Source: an uncultured Clostridia bacterium
GTDB taxonomy: Bacteria; Bacillota; Clostridia; UBA1381
NCBI GenBank assembly: GCA_910579415.1
Contig: CAJTUY010000002.1
Coordinates: forward strand, 1-14,744
Direction of reading: 5' to 3'
DNA: 14,744 nt
This document shows positions 7,264-14,676 of the stretch, one piece after another (the first letter of the stretch is position 1; each line of letters starts with the position of its first letter). The translations under genes were made by a program, and so were the position numbers. The notes beneath the pieces are model-generated. The model was not told the origin of the DNA and did not search any database. It saw only the letters and a program-made list of their open reading frames with translations.

Positions 7264-8451
7264 ATGAAAAACAGAGCTGTTATTATAGCTTTTCTTGTGA
7301 TGCTTGCGGCGTCGGTATCATTGCTTTTACTGCCTGCTGATACTGAGAGCGTACGGTCTGAGAACAGAGAGCCTCAGAAGATGCCCTATCTTAATGCCGA
7401 CACAATATTCTCAGGCAGGTTCGCTGAGGAATTTGAAGGTTTTTTGGGTGATAATACAGCCTTTCGCGCTCCTGTCACAAAGCTTGCCAGAATGCTTGAG
7501 GAAAAGAAGGGGCTTACATTAAAGAAGGGCAAAGTCATTGCCACAAACAAGGATATCGGAACAGGCACTACGCAAAAGCAAACCCTGCTTCTGGCAAACG
7601 GCGCGATAATGGAAATGTTTATAAGAAACGGTGAGCAGGAAAGAGAGTATGCCGAAGCGGTAAATATGTATGCCGAAAAGCTTCCTCAGAATATTGGTAT
7701 GTACAGCATGCTGATACCGACACAGCTTGAATTTTGCGAGCCGATTTATAAAAATTTACAGGACAGTCAGCTTGATGCGGTTAATTCTATTTACAATGGC
7801 TTAAATCCGCGCGTCAGAGTTATAGACGCATACGGCGCGCTTCGGGAGCATACTGACGAATATATTTATTTTCGCACCGACCATCATTGGACGCCGTTGG
7901 GTGCGTATTACGGCTACCGCGAGTTTATGAATGTGTCGGGCGGTGCGGCGGCCGATAAGGACAGTTATGAAGTAAATGAAATAAAAAATATGCTCGGATA
8001 TTTATATGACAGAGTGCCGGAAGCGGATTCATCAATAATTCCCGATACAATAAACTGGTATGCGGTTGACCCTGAAAATAAAATTAAAACAGTTATGCAC
8101 GATGTAGATGGAAATGGTGAAATTACCGATTACAGAGGAGTTATGTATGACCGCGCAAAGGCAAATTATCTTTTCTTCTTCGGCAGTGACCATCCGATTG
8201 TGGATATGATAAATACAGAAAATCCGGACGGCAAAACAATAGCGGTAATAAAGGATTCATATACAAATGTCTTAGCCCCGTGGCTTATTAAAAGCTATAA
8301 CCGCGTGATACTTATTGACCCCCGTATTTATACGGGTACTCTTGATACAATAATTAAGGAATTTAATCCCGATGATTTTCTTTTTGTAAATTATATATTT
8401 ACTACTGTTTTTAAAGATTACACCGATTTAATGAAAGGAATTGTCAGATGA
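7264..8451 (+). CDS. DHHW-family extracytoplasmic protein (AlgJ/AlgX-like acyl transfer partner)
   Basis: This 395-residue protein has one N-terminal hydrophobic segment (about 5-24) that acts as membrane anchor or uncleaved signal, so the rest lies outside the membrane. The motif FRTDHHWTPLGAYYG (203-217) defines the DHHW family, relatives of AlgJ/AlgX with an SGNH-hydrolase-like fold. Asp206 and His208 plus Ser332 in IKDSYTN (329-335) are the likely triad by analogy with AlgX. The protein probably passes acetyl or another acyl group, delivered by the upstream MBOAT protein, to a surface glycan. GGGAGGTGA lies before the ATG. The stop codon overlaps the next start in ATGA (8448-8451), so translation with the AT3 gene is coupled. 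An odd feature is an acidic loop, DVDGNGEITD at 280-289, that resembles a calcium-binding EF-hand/dockerin loop. Confidence 0.9.
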   Translation: MKNRAVIIAFLVMLAASVSLLLLPADTESVRSENREPQKMPYLNADTIFSGRFAEEFEGFLGDNTAFRAPVTKLARMLEEKKGLTLKKGKVIATNKDIGTGTTQKQTLLLANGAIMEMFIRNGEQEREYAEAVNMYAEKLPQNIGMYSMLIPTQLEFCEPIYKNLQDSQLDAVNSIYNGLNPRVRVIDAYGALREHTDEYIYFRTDHHWTPLGAYYGYREFMNVSGGAAADKDSYEVNEIKNMLGYLYDRVPEADSSIIPDTINWYAVDPENKIKTVMHDVDGNGEITDYRGVMYDRAKANYLFFFGSDHPIVDMINTENPDGKTIAVIKDSYTNVLAPWLIKSYNRVILIDPRIYTGTLDTIIKEFNPDDFLFVNYIFTTVFKDYTDLMKGIVR

Positions 8452-9530
8452 AAAAGTATGAATTTGCAGAAAACTGCTTTGATGTTCTGCGTCTTTACAG
8501 CGCATTTTATGTGATGACGCTTCATATTATGCGTCATGTACGTCTGCAGGAGGTATCGCATATATTTGACTGGTGGAACGGCGTCGTTGTGCTGTTCTGT
8601 ATAAGCGGTTTTTTAATACCGGCGTCAATGGAGAGAAGCAGAGGAGTATGGGATTTTCTGAAAAAACGAGTCCTTCGGATAATACCGTCAATGTGGGTGT
8701 GTATAATAATAGGTGTTATTGTAGCTGCGATGTTCTGCGGTTTTGTACTTGACAAGACTTTTGTGAAGTGGTTTGTATGTCAGCTTGTGTTTGTCCGCGA
8801 CCTGCCTCAGCCTGAATTTATCAGCGCGTTCGGTATCGGTAATTTTCAGGCTAATTTATGGACAATGATATTTACGGTACAGTTTTATATTATAACCGCA
8901 GTTATTTACCGCTTTATGAAAAACAGGCGGCTTTGGGTGTGGATAGCGGTACTTATATTGTCAATGCTGTTTAATCTTGCTGTGCCGTATTTGCAGGAAA
9001 TACTGCCTGAAACGGGACGTCTGATTGTTTCGCATTCATGTCTTTCATATTTTTATATTTATTTTGCAGGTTGGTTTATATACCGTTACCGTGATAAAAT
9101 CGTACCGTATCTCACACATACGAAAATACTGTGCGCCGCCGTTTTTGTGCTTCGCGCACTGTGGTGTGAAAAATACGGTGTGCGTGTAGGCGAATATCAG
9201 GATATGATACAGATAATTCTGTTGTGTATGCTGACAATCGGAATAGGTTACAGCTTCGGAAAAATACGATTTAAGTTTGATTTGTCCTACGGACTGTATT
9301 TGTATCATATGATTGTAGTGGACATATTTGTTCACACAGGACTTACAGGCAATATGGGATATGTTGCAGCAGTCTATGCTCTGTCGCTGATATGCGCGCT
9401 GGTATCGCATTATCTGGTGGATGATACTGTTGCAAAGCTGTTTACAAAGGCAAATGTGCCGAAGATTTCAGGCGCTCCGCTGGCGCCCGAGCCTGTGGCG
9501 GAGGAGCATGAAACAGAAAGCGATTTTTAA
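8448..9530 (+). CDS. Acyltransferase family 3 (AT3/OafA-like) membrane protein
   Basis: This 360-residue multi-pass membrane protein belongs to the acyltransferase-3 family, which transfers acetyl or other acyl groups to sugars at the cell surface. Seen at the start are [16 protein letters not shown] (12-27) with the conserved first-helix His26, [17 protein letters not shown] (42-58), and [12 protein letters not shown] (72-83) with the conserved arginine region. About ten hydrophobic segments follow. The last 27 residues are hydrophilic and acidic. There is no fused SGNH domain, which many AT3 proteins use for the extracellular step; the DHHW protein encoded just upstream with a 4-base overlap could fill that role. 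That is inference. No hairpin terminator is visible in the 86 bases after the stop. Confidence 0.9.
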   Translation: MKKYEFAENCFDVLRLYSAFYVMTLHIMRHVRLQEVSHIFDWWNGVVVLFCISGFLIPASMERSRGVWDFLKKRVLRIIPSMWVCIIIGVIVAAMFCGFVLDKTFVKWFVCQLVFVRDLPQPEFISAFGIGNFQANLWTMIFTVQFYIITAVIYRFMKNRRLWVWIAVLILSMLFNLAVPYLQEILPETGRLIVSHSCLSYFYIYFAGWFIYRYRDKIVPYLTHTKILCAAVFVLRALWCEKYGVRVGEYQDMIQIILLCMLTIGIGYSFGKIRFKFDLSYGLYLYHMIVVDIFVHTGLTGNMGYVAAVYALSLICALVSHYLVDDTVAKLFTKANVPKISGAPLAPEPVAEEHETESDF

Positions 9531-9548
9531 AAGATTTTGTAAATTATA

Positions 9549-9576
9549 TTGATAATTTCGGTGAATATGGTATAAT
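9549..9576 (+). promoter_or_regulatory. Promoter of the arabinose genes
   Basis: TTGATA (9549-9554) and TATAAT (9571-9576) are spaced by 16 bases. TGG directly before the -10 box makes it an extended -10 promoter. The leader to the ATG at 9617 is about 35 bases and contains AAGGAGG. I see no AraR-like or other palindromic operator and no clear catabolite-response element next to it. Confidence 0.7.
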
Positions 9577-9616
9577 AATTTCAGGGTACTTCAAAAGCAA
9601 AGCTAAGGAGGATAAT

Positions 9617-11203
9617 ATGGATATTAAGGACGCAATTAAAAATGGTTTGACATCACTCGGAATTGAGTTTGGTTCAACGCGTATCAAAGCAGTGCTTACT
9701 GATGCGGATAACAATCCGGTTGCTTCGGGAAGTCATGACTGGGAAAACCGTCTTGAAAACGGAATATGGACATATTCGCTTGATGATATATGGTCGGGAC
9801 TTCAGGATTGTTATTCAGACCTTGCGAATGACGTAAAGAAAAAGTATGGTGAGGATTTAACAACAGTCGGCGCAATCGGTTTCAGCGCAATGATGCACGG
9901 TTATATGCCGTTTGATAAGGACGGAAACTTATTGACTCCTTTCAGAACGTGGCGCAACAGCATTACTGCTCAGGCAGCTGAAAAGCTGAGTGCTTTATTT
10001 GATTTTAATATTCCGGAAAGGTGGAGTATAGCTCATTTATATCAGGCGGTTCTTAATAATGAGGAGCATGTGTCCGAAATTAAATATCTGATGACGCTTG
10101 CCGTATATGTACATCATAAGCTTACGGGTAAATTCGCAGCAGGTATCGGCGAAGCATCGGGTATGTTCCCGATTGACAGTGAAGCGAAAAACTATGACGC
10201 AGAAATGCTTGAGAAATTTTCCCGGCTGGCAGAAGTTGAAAAACAGGCATGGGATATACATGATATACTTCCTGAAGTTTTGGTTGCAGGTGAGGCGGCA
10301 GGCACGCTTAGTGAAGAAGGCGCAAAACTTCTCGACCCGTCCGGCAGTCTTAAAGCAGGCATACCGCTGTGCCCGCCTGAGGGCGATGCAGGCACAGGCA
10401 TGGTCGCTACAAACAGCGTGACAAAACGTACTGGAAATGTGTCGGCAGGCACTTCAGTATTTGCTATGATTGTACTTGAAAGAGCGCTTAAAAAGGCATA
10501 TCCAGAAATTGATATTGTAACTACTCCTTCAGGCGATAATGTTGCAATGGTGCATGTAAATAACTGTACTTCCGATATTAACGCGTGGGTAAATATTTTC
10601 CGTGAGTTCGCAGAGGAGGCAGGTATTGAAATAAGTTCTGCTGAGCTGTATGAGCTTCTGTATTTTAAGGCTCTTGAGGGTGATGCGGATTGCGGCGGTC
10701 TGCTTTCATATAATTATTTTTCGGGTGAGAATATAACGCATCTTACAGAGGGACGTCCGCTTTTTGTACGTACTCCTGACAGTAAGTTTAATCTTGCCAA
10801 TATGATGCGTACACATCTGTATTCTGCGCTTGGCACACTGAAGCTCGGAATGGATATTCTGTCGGGCGAGGACGTTAAAATTGATAAAATGTTCGGTCAC
10901 GGCGGTCTTTTTAAAACAAAGGATGTGGGGCAGAAATTCATGGCAGCCGCGCTTAATACTCCGGTATCGCTTATGGAAACGGCAGGTGAAGGCGGCGCAT
11001 GGGGAATTGCAGTGCTTGCGTCATATATGAAAAATAAAGATAACGGTGAAACGCTGACTGATTTCCTTAATAATAAGGTATTCAGGGGAGGCAGTGTCTA
11101 CACACTTGAACCTGAAACAGCAGATGTTCAGGGCTTTAACGCGTTTGCGGAAAGATATAAAAAGGGTTTGTCAATTGAAGAGGAAGCAGTTAAAAATATA
11201 TAA
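9617..11203 (+). CDS. FGGY-family carbohydrate kinase, probable L-ribulokinase
   Basis: This 528-residue cytosolic sugar kinase has both FGGY halves. The N-terminal half has the phosphate-1 motif [12 protein letters not shown] (15-26), the sugar-binding block [12 protein letters not shown] (89-100) and RTWRN (110-114), and [10 protein letters not shown] (178-187). Asp257 in PPEGDAGTG is the expected catalytic base. [10 protein letters not shown] (273-282) is the phosphate-2 motif, and FGHGGLF plus GEGGAWGIA in the C-terminal half form the adenosine site. The closest feel is to the kinase group, with MHGY and RTWRNS signatures, found beside araD in gut Firmicutes and Bacteroides, where L-ribulokinase is the sensible role. 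Generic annotation would say xylulokinase. The gene follows its own promoter, and araD begins 12 bases after its stop, so phosphorylation of L-ribulose followed by epimerisation is the likely joint job. No symbol is given because xylulokinase activity is not excluded. Confidence 0.85.
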   Translation: MDIKDAIKNGLTSLGIEFGSTRIKAVLTDADNNPVASGSHDWENRLENGIWTYSLDDIWSGLQDCYSDLANDVKKKYGEDLTTVGAIGFSAMMHGYMPFDKDGNLLTPFRTWRNSITAQAAEKLSALFDFNIPERWSIAHLYQAVLNNEEHVSEIKYLMTLAVYVHHKLTGKFAAGIGEASGMFPIDSEAKNYDAEMLEKFSRLAEVEKQAWDIHDILPEVLVAGEAAGTLSEEGAKLLDPSGSLKAGIPLCPPEGDAGTGMVATNSVTKRTGNVSAGTSVFAMIVLERALKKAYPEIDIVTTPSGDNVAMVHVNNCTSDINAWVNIFREFAEEAGIEISSAELYELLYFKALEGDADCGGLLSYNYFSGENITHLTEGRPLFVRTPDSKFNLANMMRTHLYSALGTLKLGMDILSGEDVKIDKMFGHGGLFKTKDVGQKFMAAALNTPVSLMETAGEGGAWGIAVLASYMKNKDNGETLTDFLNNKVFRGGSVYTLEPETADVQGFNAFAERYKKGLSIEEEAVKNI

Positions 11204-11215
11204 AGGAGAAAAATC

Positions 11216-11905
11216 ATGTTGGAGGAACTAAAAAAACGCGTGTATGAAGCAAATATGCTTCTGCCGAAATACGGGCTTGTTACATTTACATGGGGAAATG
11301 TCAGTGAAATTGACCGTGAAACAGGTTATTTTGCAATAAAACCGTCGGGCGTTGAATATGATAAATTAAAGCCTGAGGATATGGTTATTGTTGACCTTAA
11401 CGGTAATAAAATTGAGGGTAAATATAATCCGTCGTCGGATACGGCAACGCATGTTGAGCTTTATAAGGCATTCCGGAATATCGGCGGAATTGTTCATACA
11501 CATTCAGCATGGGCTACAAGCTGGGCGCAGTCGGGACGCGGTATTCCATGCTACGGAACAACACATGCAGATTATATGTACGGAGAAATTCCATGCGTAA
11601 GAAATCTCACGAAGGAGGAGATTGACGAGGCGTATGAAAAAAATACAGGAGTGCTTATCGCAGAGTATTTTAAGGATAAGGACTATGAGGCTGTACCTGC
11701 TGTGCTGTGTAAAAATCACGGACCGTTCACTTGGGGCAAAAACGGTATGGAGGCTGTACATAATGCGGTTGTTTTGGAGGAAGTCGCAAAAATGGCGGTT
11801 CATACCGAAGCGATAAATCCGAATGTTAAACCTGCTCCTCAGGAATTACAGGATAAGCATTATTATCGTAAACACGGTGCAAACGCCTATTATGGTCAAC
11901 GATAA
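11216..11905 (+). CDS. araD: L-ribulose-5-phosphate 4-epimerase
   Basis: This 229-residue zinc enzyme of the class II aldolase/AraD family converts L-ribulose 5-phosphate to D-xylulose 5-phosphate, joining arabinose breakdown to the pentose phosphate pathway. Length matches E. coli AraD (231). Residues seen are GNVS (27-30), KPSG (42-45) and SSDT with Asp75, the zinc ligands His94 and His96 in VHTHS, and His168 in CKNHGPF. Asp119 in GTTHADY and Tyr226 in NAYYGQ at the C-terminus match the E. coli catalytic pair Asp120 and Tyr229. The GTTHADY block together with the YYGQ end favours AraD over fuculose- or rhamnulose-phosphate aldolase. AAAGGAG precedes the ATG. It lies 12 bases after the kinase gene. 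Confidence 0.93.
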   Translation: MLEELKKRVYEANMLLPKYGLVTFTWGNVSEIDRETGYFAIKPSGVEYDKLKPEDMVIVDLNGNKIEGKYNPSSDTATHVELYKAFRNIGGIVHTHSAWATSWAQSGRGIPCYGTTHADYMYGEIPCVRNLTKEEIDEAYEKNTGVLIAEYFKDKDYEAVPAVLCKNHGPFTWGKNGMEAVHNAVVLEEVAKMAVHTEAINPNVKPAPQELQDKHYYRKHGANAYYGQR

Positions 11906-11951
11906 ACTGTCTGTATTAAAATATAAATAATTAAAAGGAAGGTAAAAAATT

Positions 11952-12707
11952 ATGATTAAACAAATTTACACAAGAGCATTCAATATTTTAATGAAGATGC
12001 CGTTGAAGCTATGGGGGCTTTCGCTTCTCAGCGGATTTTTAACACTGCTTATATTGATTTTCGGAGGACTGCCGATAATTTCAATACCGGTTGCTGCGAC
12101 TCTGAGCGCAGGAATGTCAGTAGTGTATCTTGACGGATATAACGGTAAAGAGGTTTATTCCGACCAGTTGTTTTTGGGATTTAAGAAATTTCCGCATGTG
12201 GCAGGTGGTATGTGCTGGCAGAAGCTTTGGGTGTTGTTATGGTTTTTAATTCCGATTGCAGGACCTGTAATTGCAGTTATTAAATCGCTTTCATATGCGT
12301 TTACACCGTATATTCTGACACAGGAACCGGAAATAGGCGCGACGGAAGCACTAAGAAAGTCAATGGAAAGAACAAACAGCTATAAGGCAAATATGTTTCT
12401 TGCAATAATAGTGCCGTCAGTTGTATTTGCGGTTGTTGTTATAATATTGAATATACTTGCAATGATACCGTTTGTGGGAATTTTATTTGCGGCAGTTTCA
12501 TTCATAGTATCACTTGTTTACGGACTTTTTGCGCCTCTGTTTTTTGGTCTTGTAAGAGCAGGATTTTATGATTACGCAAAATCAAATGTTTATCATGCGC
12601 CTGCGGCAGTTAATGTAAACGCACCGAAAGTTACATGTAACAGCTGTGGTCATGAAAATCCGGCAGGAACAAAATTCTGCGGTAAATGCGGGGCAAAGAT
12701 AGATTGA
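11952..12707 (+). CDS. Membrane protein with C-terminal zinc ribbon (DUF975-like)
   Basis: This 251-residue protein has about five or six hydrophobic segments (near 22-60, 90-113, 147-170 and 173-203) and a short soluble tail ending in a zinc ribbon: CNSCGHENPAGTKFCGKCG, with Cys229, 232, 243 and 246. The membrane part, with the stretch LTQEPEIGATEALRKSMERT between segments, resembles the DUF975 / GPDPase-membrane type of small integral proteins of unknown function. This assignment is tentative. It lies 46 bases after araD with AAGGAAGG before the ATG and no terminator between, so it probably shares the arabinose transcript. A function in sugar use is not implied. The gene ends at the hairpin at 12720-12757. 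Confidence 0.8.
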   Translation: MIKQIYTRAFNILMKMPLKLWGLSLLSGFLTLLILIFGGLPIISIPVAATLSAGMSVVYLDGYNGKEVYSDQLFLGFKKFPHVAGGMCWQKLWVLLWFLIPIAGPVIAVIKSLSYAFTPYILTQEPEIGATEALRKSMERTNSYKANMFLAIIVPSVVFAVVVIILNILAMIPFVGILFAAVSFIVSLVYGLFAPLFFGLVRAGFYDYAKSNVYHAPAAVNVNAPKVTCNSCGHENPAGTKFCGKCGAKID

Positions 12708-12719
12708 TATTAAAAACAC

Positions 12720-12757
12720 AAAAAGACTGAATATTCGTTAGAATGTTCAGTCTTTTT
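12720..12757. terminator. Bidirectional intrinsic terminator
   Basis: AAAAAGACTGAATATTC pairs with GAATGTTCAGTCTTTTT around the tetraloop GTTA, a 17-bp stem with one G-U pair. A/T runs on both sides let it end the arabinose/zinc-ribbon transcript and the convergent small gene at 12774-12974. Confidence 0.92.
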
Positions 12758-12773
12758 AATGTGATAAAAAATG

Positions 12774-12974
12774 TTATGAAGAAGTATCTCCAACAGAACC
12801 GTCACCTTTCAAATTGTGATATACCTTTTGATTCGGTGCGTGTGTTCCGGCAATAATCGGATTTGCATGAGCATTTCCGTGTTTTGCCTTGCCCTGAATT
12901 TCAGGTACGGGAGCAGCGCTGTTGCGTGGCTGTGTATGAGTTCTGTCGGGGCGTGCCATTCCCTGCTTTGCCAT
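12774..12974 (-). CDS. Small protein of unknown function (66 residues)
   Basis: A short gene encodes a basic, Pro/Asn/His-rich soluble protein that begins MAKQGMARPDRTHTQ. It contains EIQGKAKHGNAHANPI and NQKVYHNLKGDG, and has no signal peptide, membrane segment or cysteine. A longer frame reaches 13046, but the ATG at 12972-12974 is preceded by AGAGGTGA at 6 bases and is the better start. The convergent terminator sits at its 3' end, which supports a real transcription unit. The regular composition suggests a conserved small clostridial protein. I cannot assign a function. Confidence 0.65.
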   Translation of the reverse strand: MAKQGMARPDRTHTQPRNSAAPVPEIQGKAKHGNAHANPIIAGTHAPNQKVYHNLKGDGSVGDTSS

Positions 12975-13118
12975 AATAATCACCTCTGAAATATTATAAC
13001 CGCCATATAGTAAAATATTCGGAAAAGGTTTTATTGTCCGATACATAGGATTAGGAGTTGTTATGCTCTTTTTCTTGTCGTTTTGTGTGTATTAAGTTCA
13101 AATCTTTTGCGATTAGAA

Positions 13119-13988
13119 TTATTGACGTTCAATATTAAAATTTCTGATACAGAATGAGGCGTTGGCAGGCGGAGCGGTAAGAGAACCGTTAAATACTACA
13201 CCAAAGGACAGTTTGTTTATGGGCTTGTCTGAACCTATTCCGTAAAGTACCGGTATGGATTTATCATCAACATATATGGTATTATTGACAGGGTCGGAAT
13301 ATGTTGTTTTTGCTATACCATCATTATAAGTAAGTACAATATGTATCCATTGGTTTTTAAAATCGCTGTACTCCGAGAGTTCAAAAGGAGTATCAATAAT
13401 GGTAGTATTGGGAATGAAACGAACATCATTTTCATCTCTGCAAAAACCTACACCACATCCCGCAACATTATTATTGTAAGGAAGCATGCCTACAATTGCC
13501 CCATCTGATGATATATTTTCTATTTTAAAATCAAAGCTTATTGATATATCAGGACAATCATTATCAAATGAAATAGTCATTGGATTGTTAGCGTTGTCTG
13601 TAAAATTGTAAATAATTATTCCGTTATCCGTAATTTTGTTATAATCACCTTTTAACTGTAAATTAAGAGCCCTGCGAATGCAGGGCGTGGAAACAGGTGT
13701 CATATTATTATTCCATAGCAATAATTTTAAATTATAATCATCGGTGCTTTTATTAAATTCAATATTTGCTTCTCCGTTTGTAATCGGTACAGTTTTTAAT
13801 TCTACTAATATCTGTTCATTGTTAAACAATGCACCTATTAAGTCTTTGCCGCCATTGCATATTGTCTGTACAGAGTGACTGTTTATGCGTTTAATTTTTA
13901 AATATGGAATATCCTCAGCAAATACTGCTGTAATAATTGTTGAAATAGATAGTAAAGTAATAATAAAACCCCAAGTTTTAAATTTCAT
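13119..13988 (-). CDS. Secreted protein with laminin-G / concanavalin A-like C-terminal domain
   Basis: This 289-residue exported protein has a signal peptide at 1-24 (AVFA before ED). Residues about 30-108 form a small beta module with LKLLLWNNNMTP (87-98), a style seen as an accessory module in clostridial glycan-active surface proteins. Residues about 115-289 look like a laminin-G/concanavalin A-like jelly roll: DISISFDFKIENISSDGAI (147-165), FKNQWIHIVLTYNDG (210-224), NTIYVDDKSI (236-245) and a closing strand CIRNFNIERQ. No catalytic domain is attached, so a glycan- or surface-binding role is the best guess. The ATG at 13986-13988 is chosen over the upstream in-frame start at 14051 because GGAGG is correctly placed and the signal peptide begins there. 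It appears to be monocistronic and its coding DNA looks more AT-rich than the neighbours. No terminator hairpin is evident after the stop. Confidence 0.8.
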   Translation of the reverse strand: MKFKTWGFIITLLSISTIITAVFAEDIPYLKIKRINSHSVQTICNGGKDLIGALFNNEQILVELKTVPITNGEANIEFNKSTDDYNLKLLLWNNNMTPVSTPCIRRALNLQLKGDYNKITDNGIIIYNFTDNANNPMTISFDNDCPDISISFDFKIENISSDGAIVGMLPYNNNVAGCGVGFCRDENDVRFIPNTTIIDTPFELSEYSDFKNQWIHIVLTYNDGIAKTTYSDPVNNTIYVDDKSIPVLYGIGSDKPINKLSFGVVFNGSLTAPPANASFCIRNFNIERQ

Positions 13989-14022
13989 CTTATATACCTC
14001 CATACGAACTTGCTTTATGTTC

Positions 14023-14051
14023 AATATATCATGAAAAAAGAGATTTTTCAA
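14023..14051 (-). promoter_or_regulatory. Promoter of the laminin-G-like protein gene
   Basis: On the minus strand TTGAAA (14046-14051) and TATATT (14023-14028) are separated by 17 bases. Transcription would start near 14016, leaving a leader of about 28 bases that contains GGAGG before the ATG at 13988. This placement also argues against the longer reading frame that starts at 14051. Confidence 0.6.
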
Positions 14052-14122
14052 TATATAAAAGTAATAAAGTTTTAGGGTTTGTTGTTATAATAGTTCAATA
14101 TAAAAAAAGTCTTATGAAAGTA

Positions 14123-14151
14123 TTGACAAATGTTTGGAAGCGTGTTAAAAT
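14123..14151 (+). promoter_or_regulatory. Promoter of the tRNA gene
   Basis: A perfect TTGACA (14123-14128) is followed after 17 bases by TAAAAT (14146-14151). The start near 14158 gives a 5' leader of about 45 bases to be removed by RNase P before the mature tRNA at 14203. Confidence 0.8.
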
Positions 14152-14202
14152 ATAAAAGATGGTCAGACAGTTATTTTATAATAAAGAATGTTTGACATAT
14201 TC

Positions 14203-14279
14203 GGACCATTAGCTCAGTTGGTTAGAGCATCCGGCTCATAACCGGACGGTCATAGGTTCGAGTCCTAGATGGTCCACCA
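14203..14279 (+). tRNA. tRNA with anticodon CAT, most likely tRNA-Ile2 (lysidine type)
   Basis: A complete 77-nt cloverleaf is visible: acceptor GGACCAT/ATGGTCC, D stem GCTC/GAGC, anticodon stem TCCGG/CCGGA with loop CTCATAA, T stem ATAGG/CCTAG with loop TTCGAGT, discriminator A and an encoded CCA. The anticodon CAT normally means Met, initiator Met, or Ile2 whose C34 is changed to lysidine by TilS. The initiator is excluded by the G1-C72 pair and the lack of three G-C pairs in the anticodon stem. C4-G69 and C5-G68 in the acceptor stem are TilS recognition pairs known from E. coli tRNA-Ile2 and absent from elongator tRNA-Met, and the GGACC start resembles Bacillus tRNA-Ile(CAU). Ile2 is therefore favoured by inference; automated callers may say Met. 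Confidence 0.95.
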
Positions 14280-14285
14280 GAAATT

Positions 14286-14330
14286 GTCCTGAGAAGATAG
14301 GTTTTAAGCCATTTCTCAGGGCTTTTTATT
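14286..14330 (+). terminator. Intrinsic terminator of the tRNA gene
   Basis: GTCCTGAGAA (14286-14295) pairs with TTCTCAGGGC (14313-14322) with one G-U pair. The internal GGTT/AAGCC can add a small inner hairpin, and the stem is followed by TTTTTATTTT. It starts only 7 bases after the tRNA CCA end, so the tRNA is transcribed alone. Confidence 0.85.
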
Positions 14331-14460
14331 TTCTAAAATCCGATTTGTCCTTTGTTTGTCCTTTATTGTATCTTAGCATAACTTGAAGCTGCTTGACACG
14401 CTGTTGTTTGCTATGGTGGATGTGGTGGACGTAATCGCGATTGGAGAGAGCGTGAAAAAC
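14326..14460 (-). pseudogene. Possible C-terminal remnant of a tyrosine recombinase
   Basis: On the minus strand an open stretch of about 44 codons ends at a TAA (14326-14328) right beside the tRNA. It reads NRDYVHHIHHSKQQRVKQL and then a basic tail ending GQTKDKSDFRK. The Y-x-H followed by a basic helical tail resembles the end of phage-type integrases (catalytic Tyr codon at 14431-14433), and integrases often sit next to the tRNA 3' end they use as attachment site. A stop codon lies two codons upstream of the readable part and no Arg-x-x-Arg or His-x-x-Arg box can be found, so at best this is a decayed fragment. The similarity is short and could be chance. Confidence 0.25.
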
Positions 14461-14559
14461 AAAGGACTAAATCCATTTTCAAGAATGGAGTTGTACTTTA
14501 ACAAGATAATATTTTATCGGAGTTTAAAGCAAGCCTTTCGAATAAAAACATGTAAAGTG

Positions 14560-14617
14560 AAGAGATATACTGTAAAGGGTAAAATTCATAATACCCAATA
14601 CAATATATCTCTTTTTT
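14560..14617 (+). terminator. Intrinsic terminator with no clear gene before it
   Basis: AAGAGATATA (14560-14569) pairs perfectly with TATATCTCTT (14604-14613), inside which TGTA/TACA and GGGTA/TACCC (14577-14581 with 14592-14596) continue the hairpin. A run of six T (14612-14617) follows. It could end a short unannotated transcript between 14331 and 14560, or insulate the promoter at 14677 from read-through. Confidence 0.7.
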
Positions 14618-14676
14618 AGTGTAAGACAGTTGACAAATATCAGAAAAAGAAAATCATAAAATTTTCAAAAAGGGAC

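Noticed and set aside
12975..13046. Longer N-terminus for the 66-residue protein, and a TATAAT-like box at 12993-12998 on the minus strand
   Set aside because: The ATG at 12974 has a clear ribosome binding site. The TATAAT is so close that transcription would begin inside that site, and no matching -35 box is seen.
13989..14051. Longer N-terminus for the laminin-G-like protein
   Set aside because: The upstream start lies within the predicted promoter and lacks a ribosome binding site; the ATG at 13988 has GGAGG and starts the signal peptide.
14189..14202. Second TTGACA-like box just before the tRNA
   Set aside because: No -10 box at a usable distance; a start there would fall within the mature tRNA.
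14203..14279. Initiator tRNA-fMet
   Set aside because: Bases 1 and 72 form a normal G-C pair and the anticodon stem lacks the three consecutive G-C pairs of initiators.
14383..14619. Plus-strand open frame of 78 codons beginning with TTG
   Set aside because: No ribosome binding site before the TTG, no recognisable protein features, and its end runs through the hairpin of the terminator at 14560-14617.
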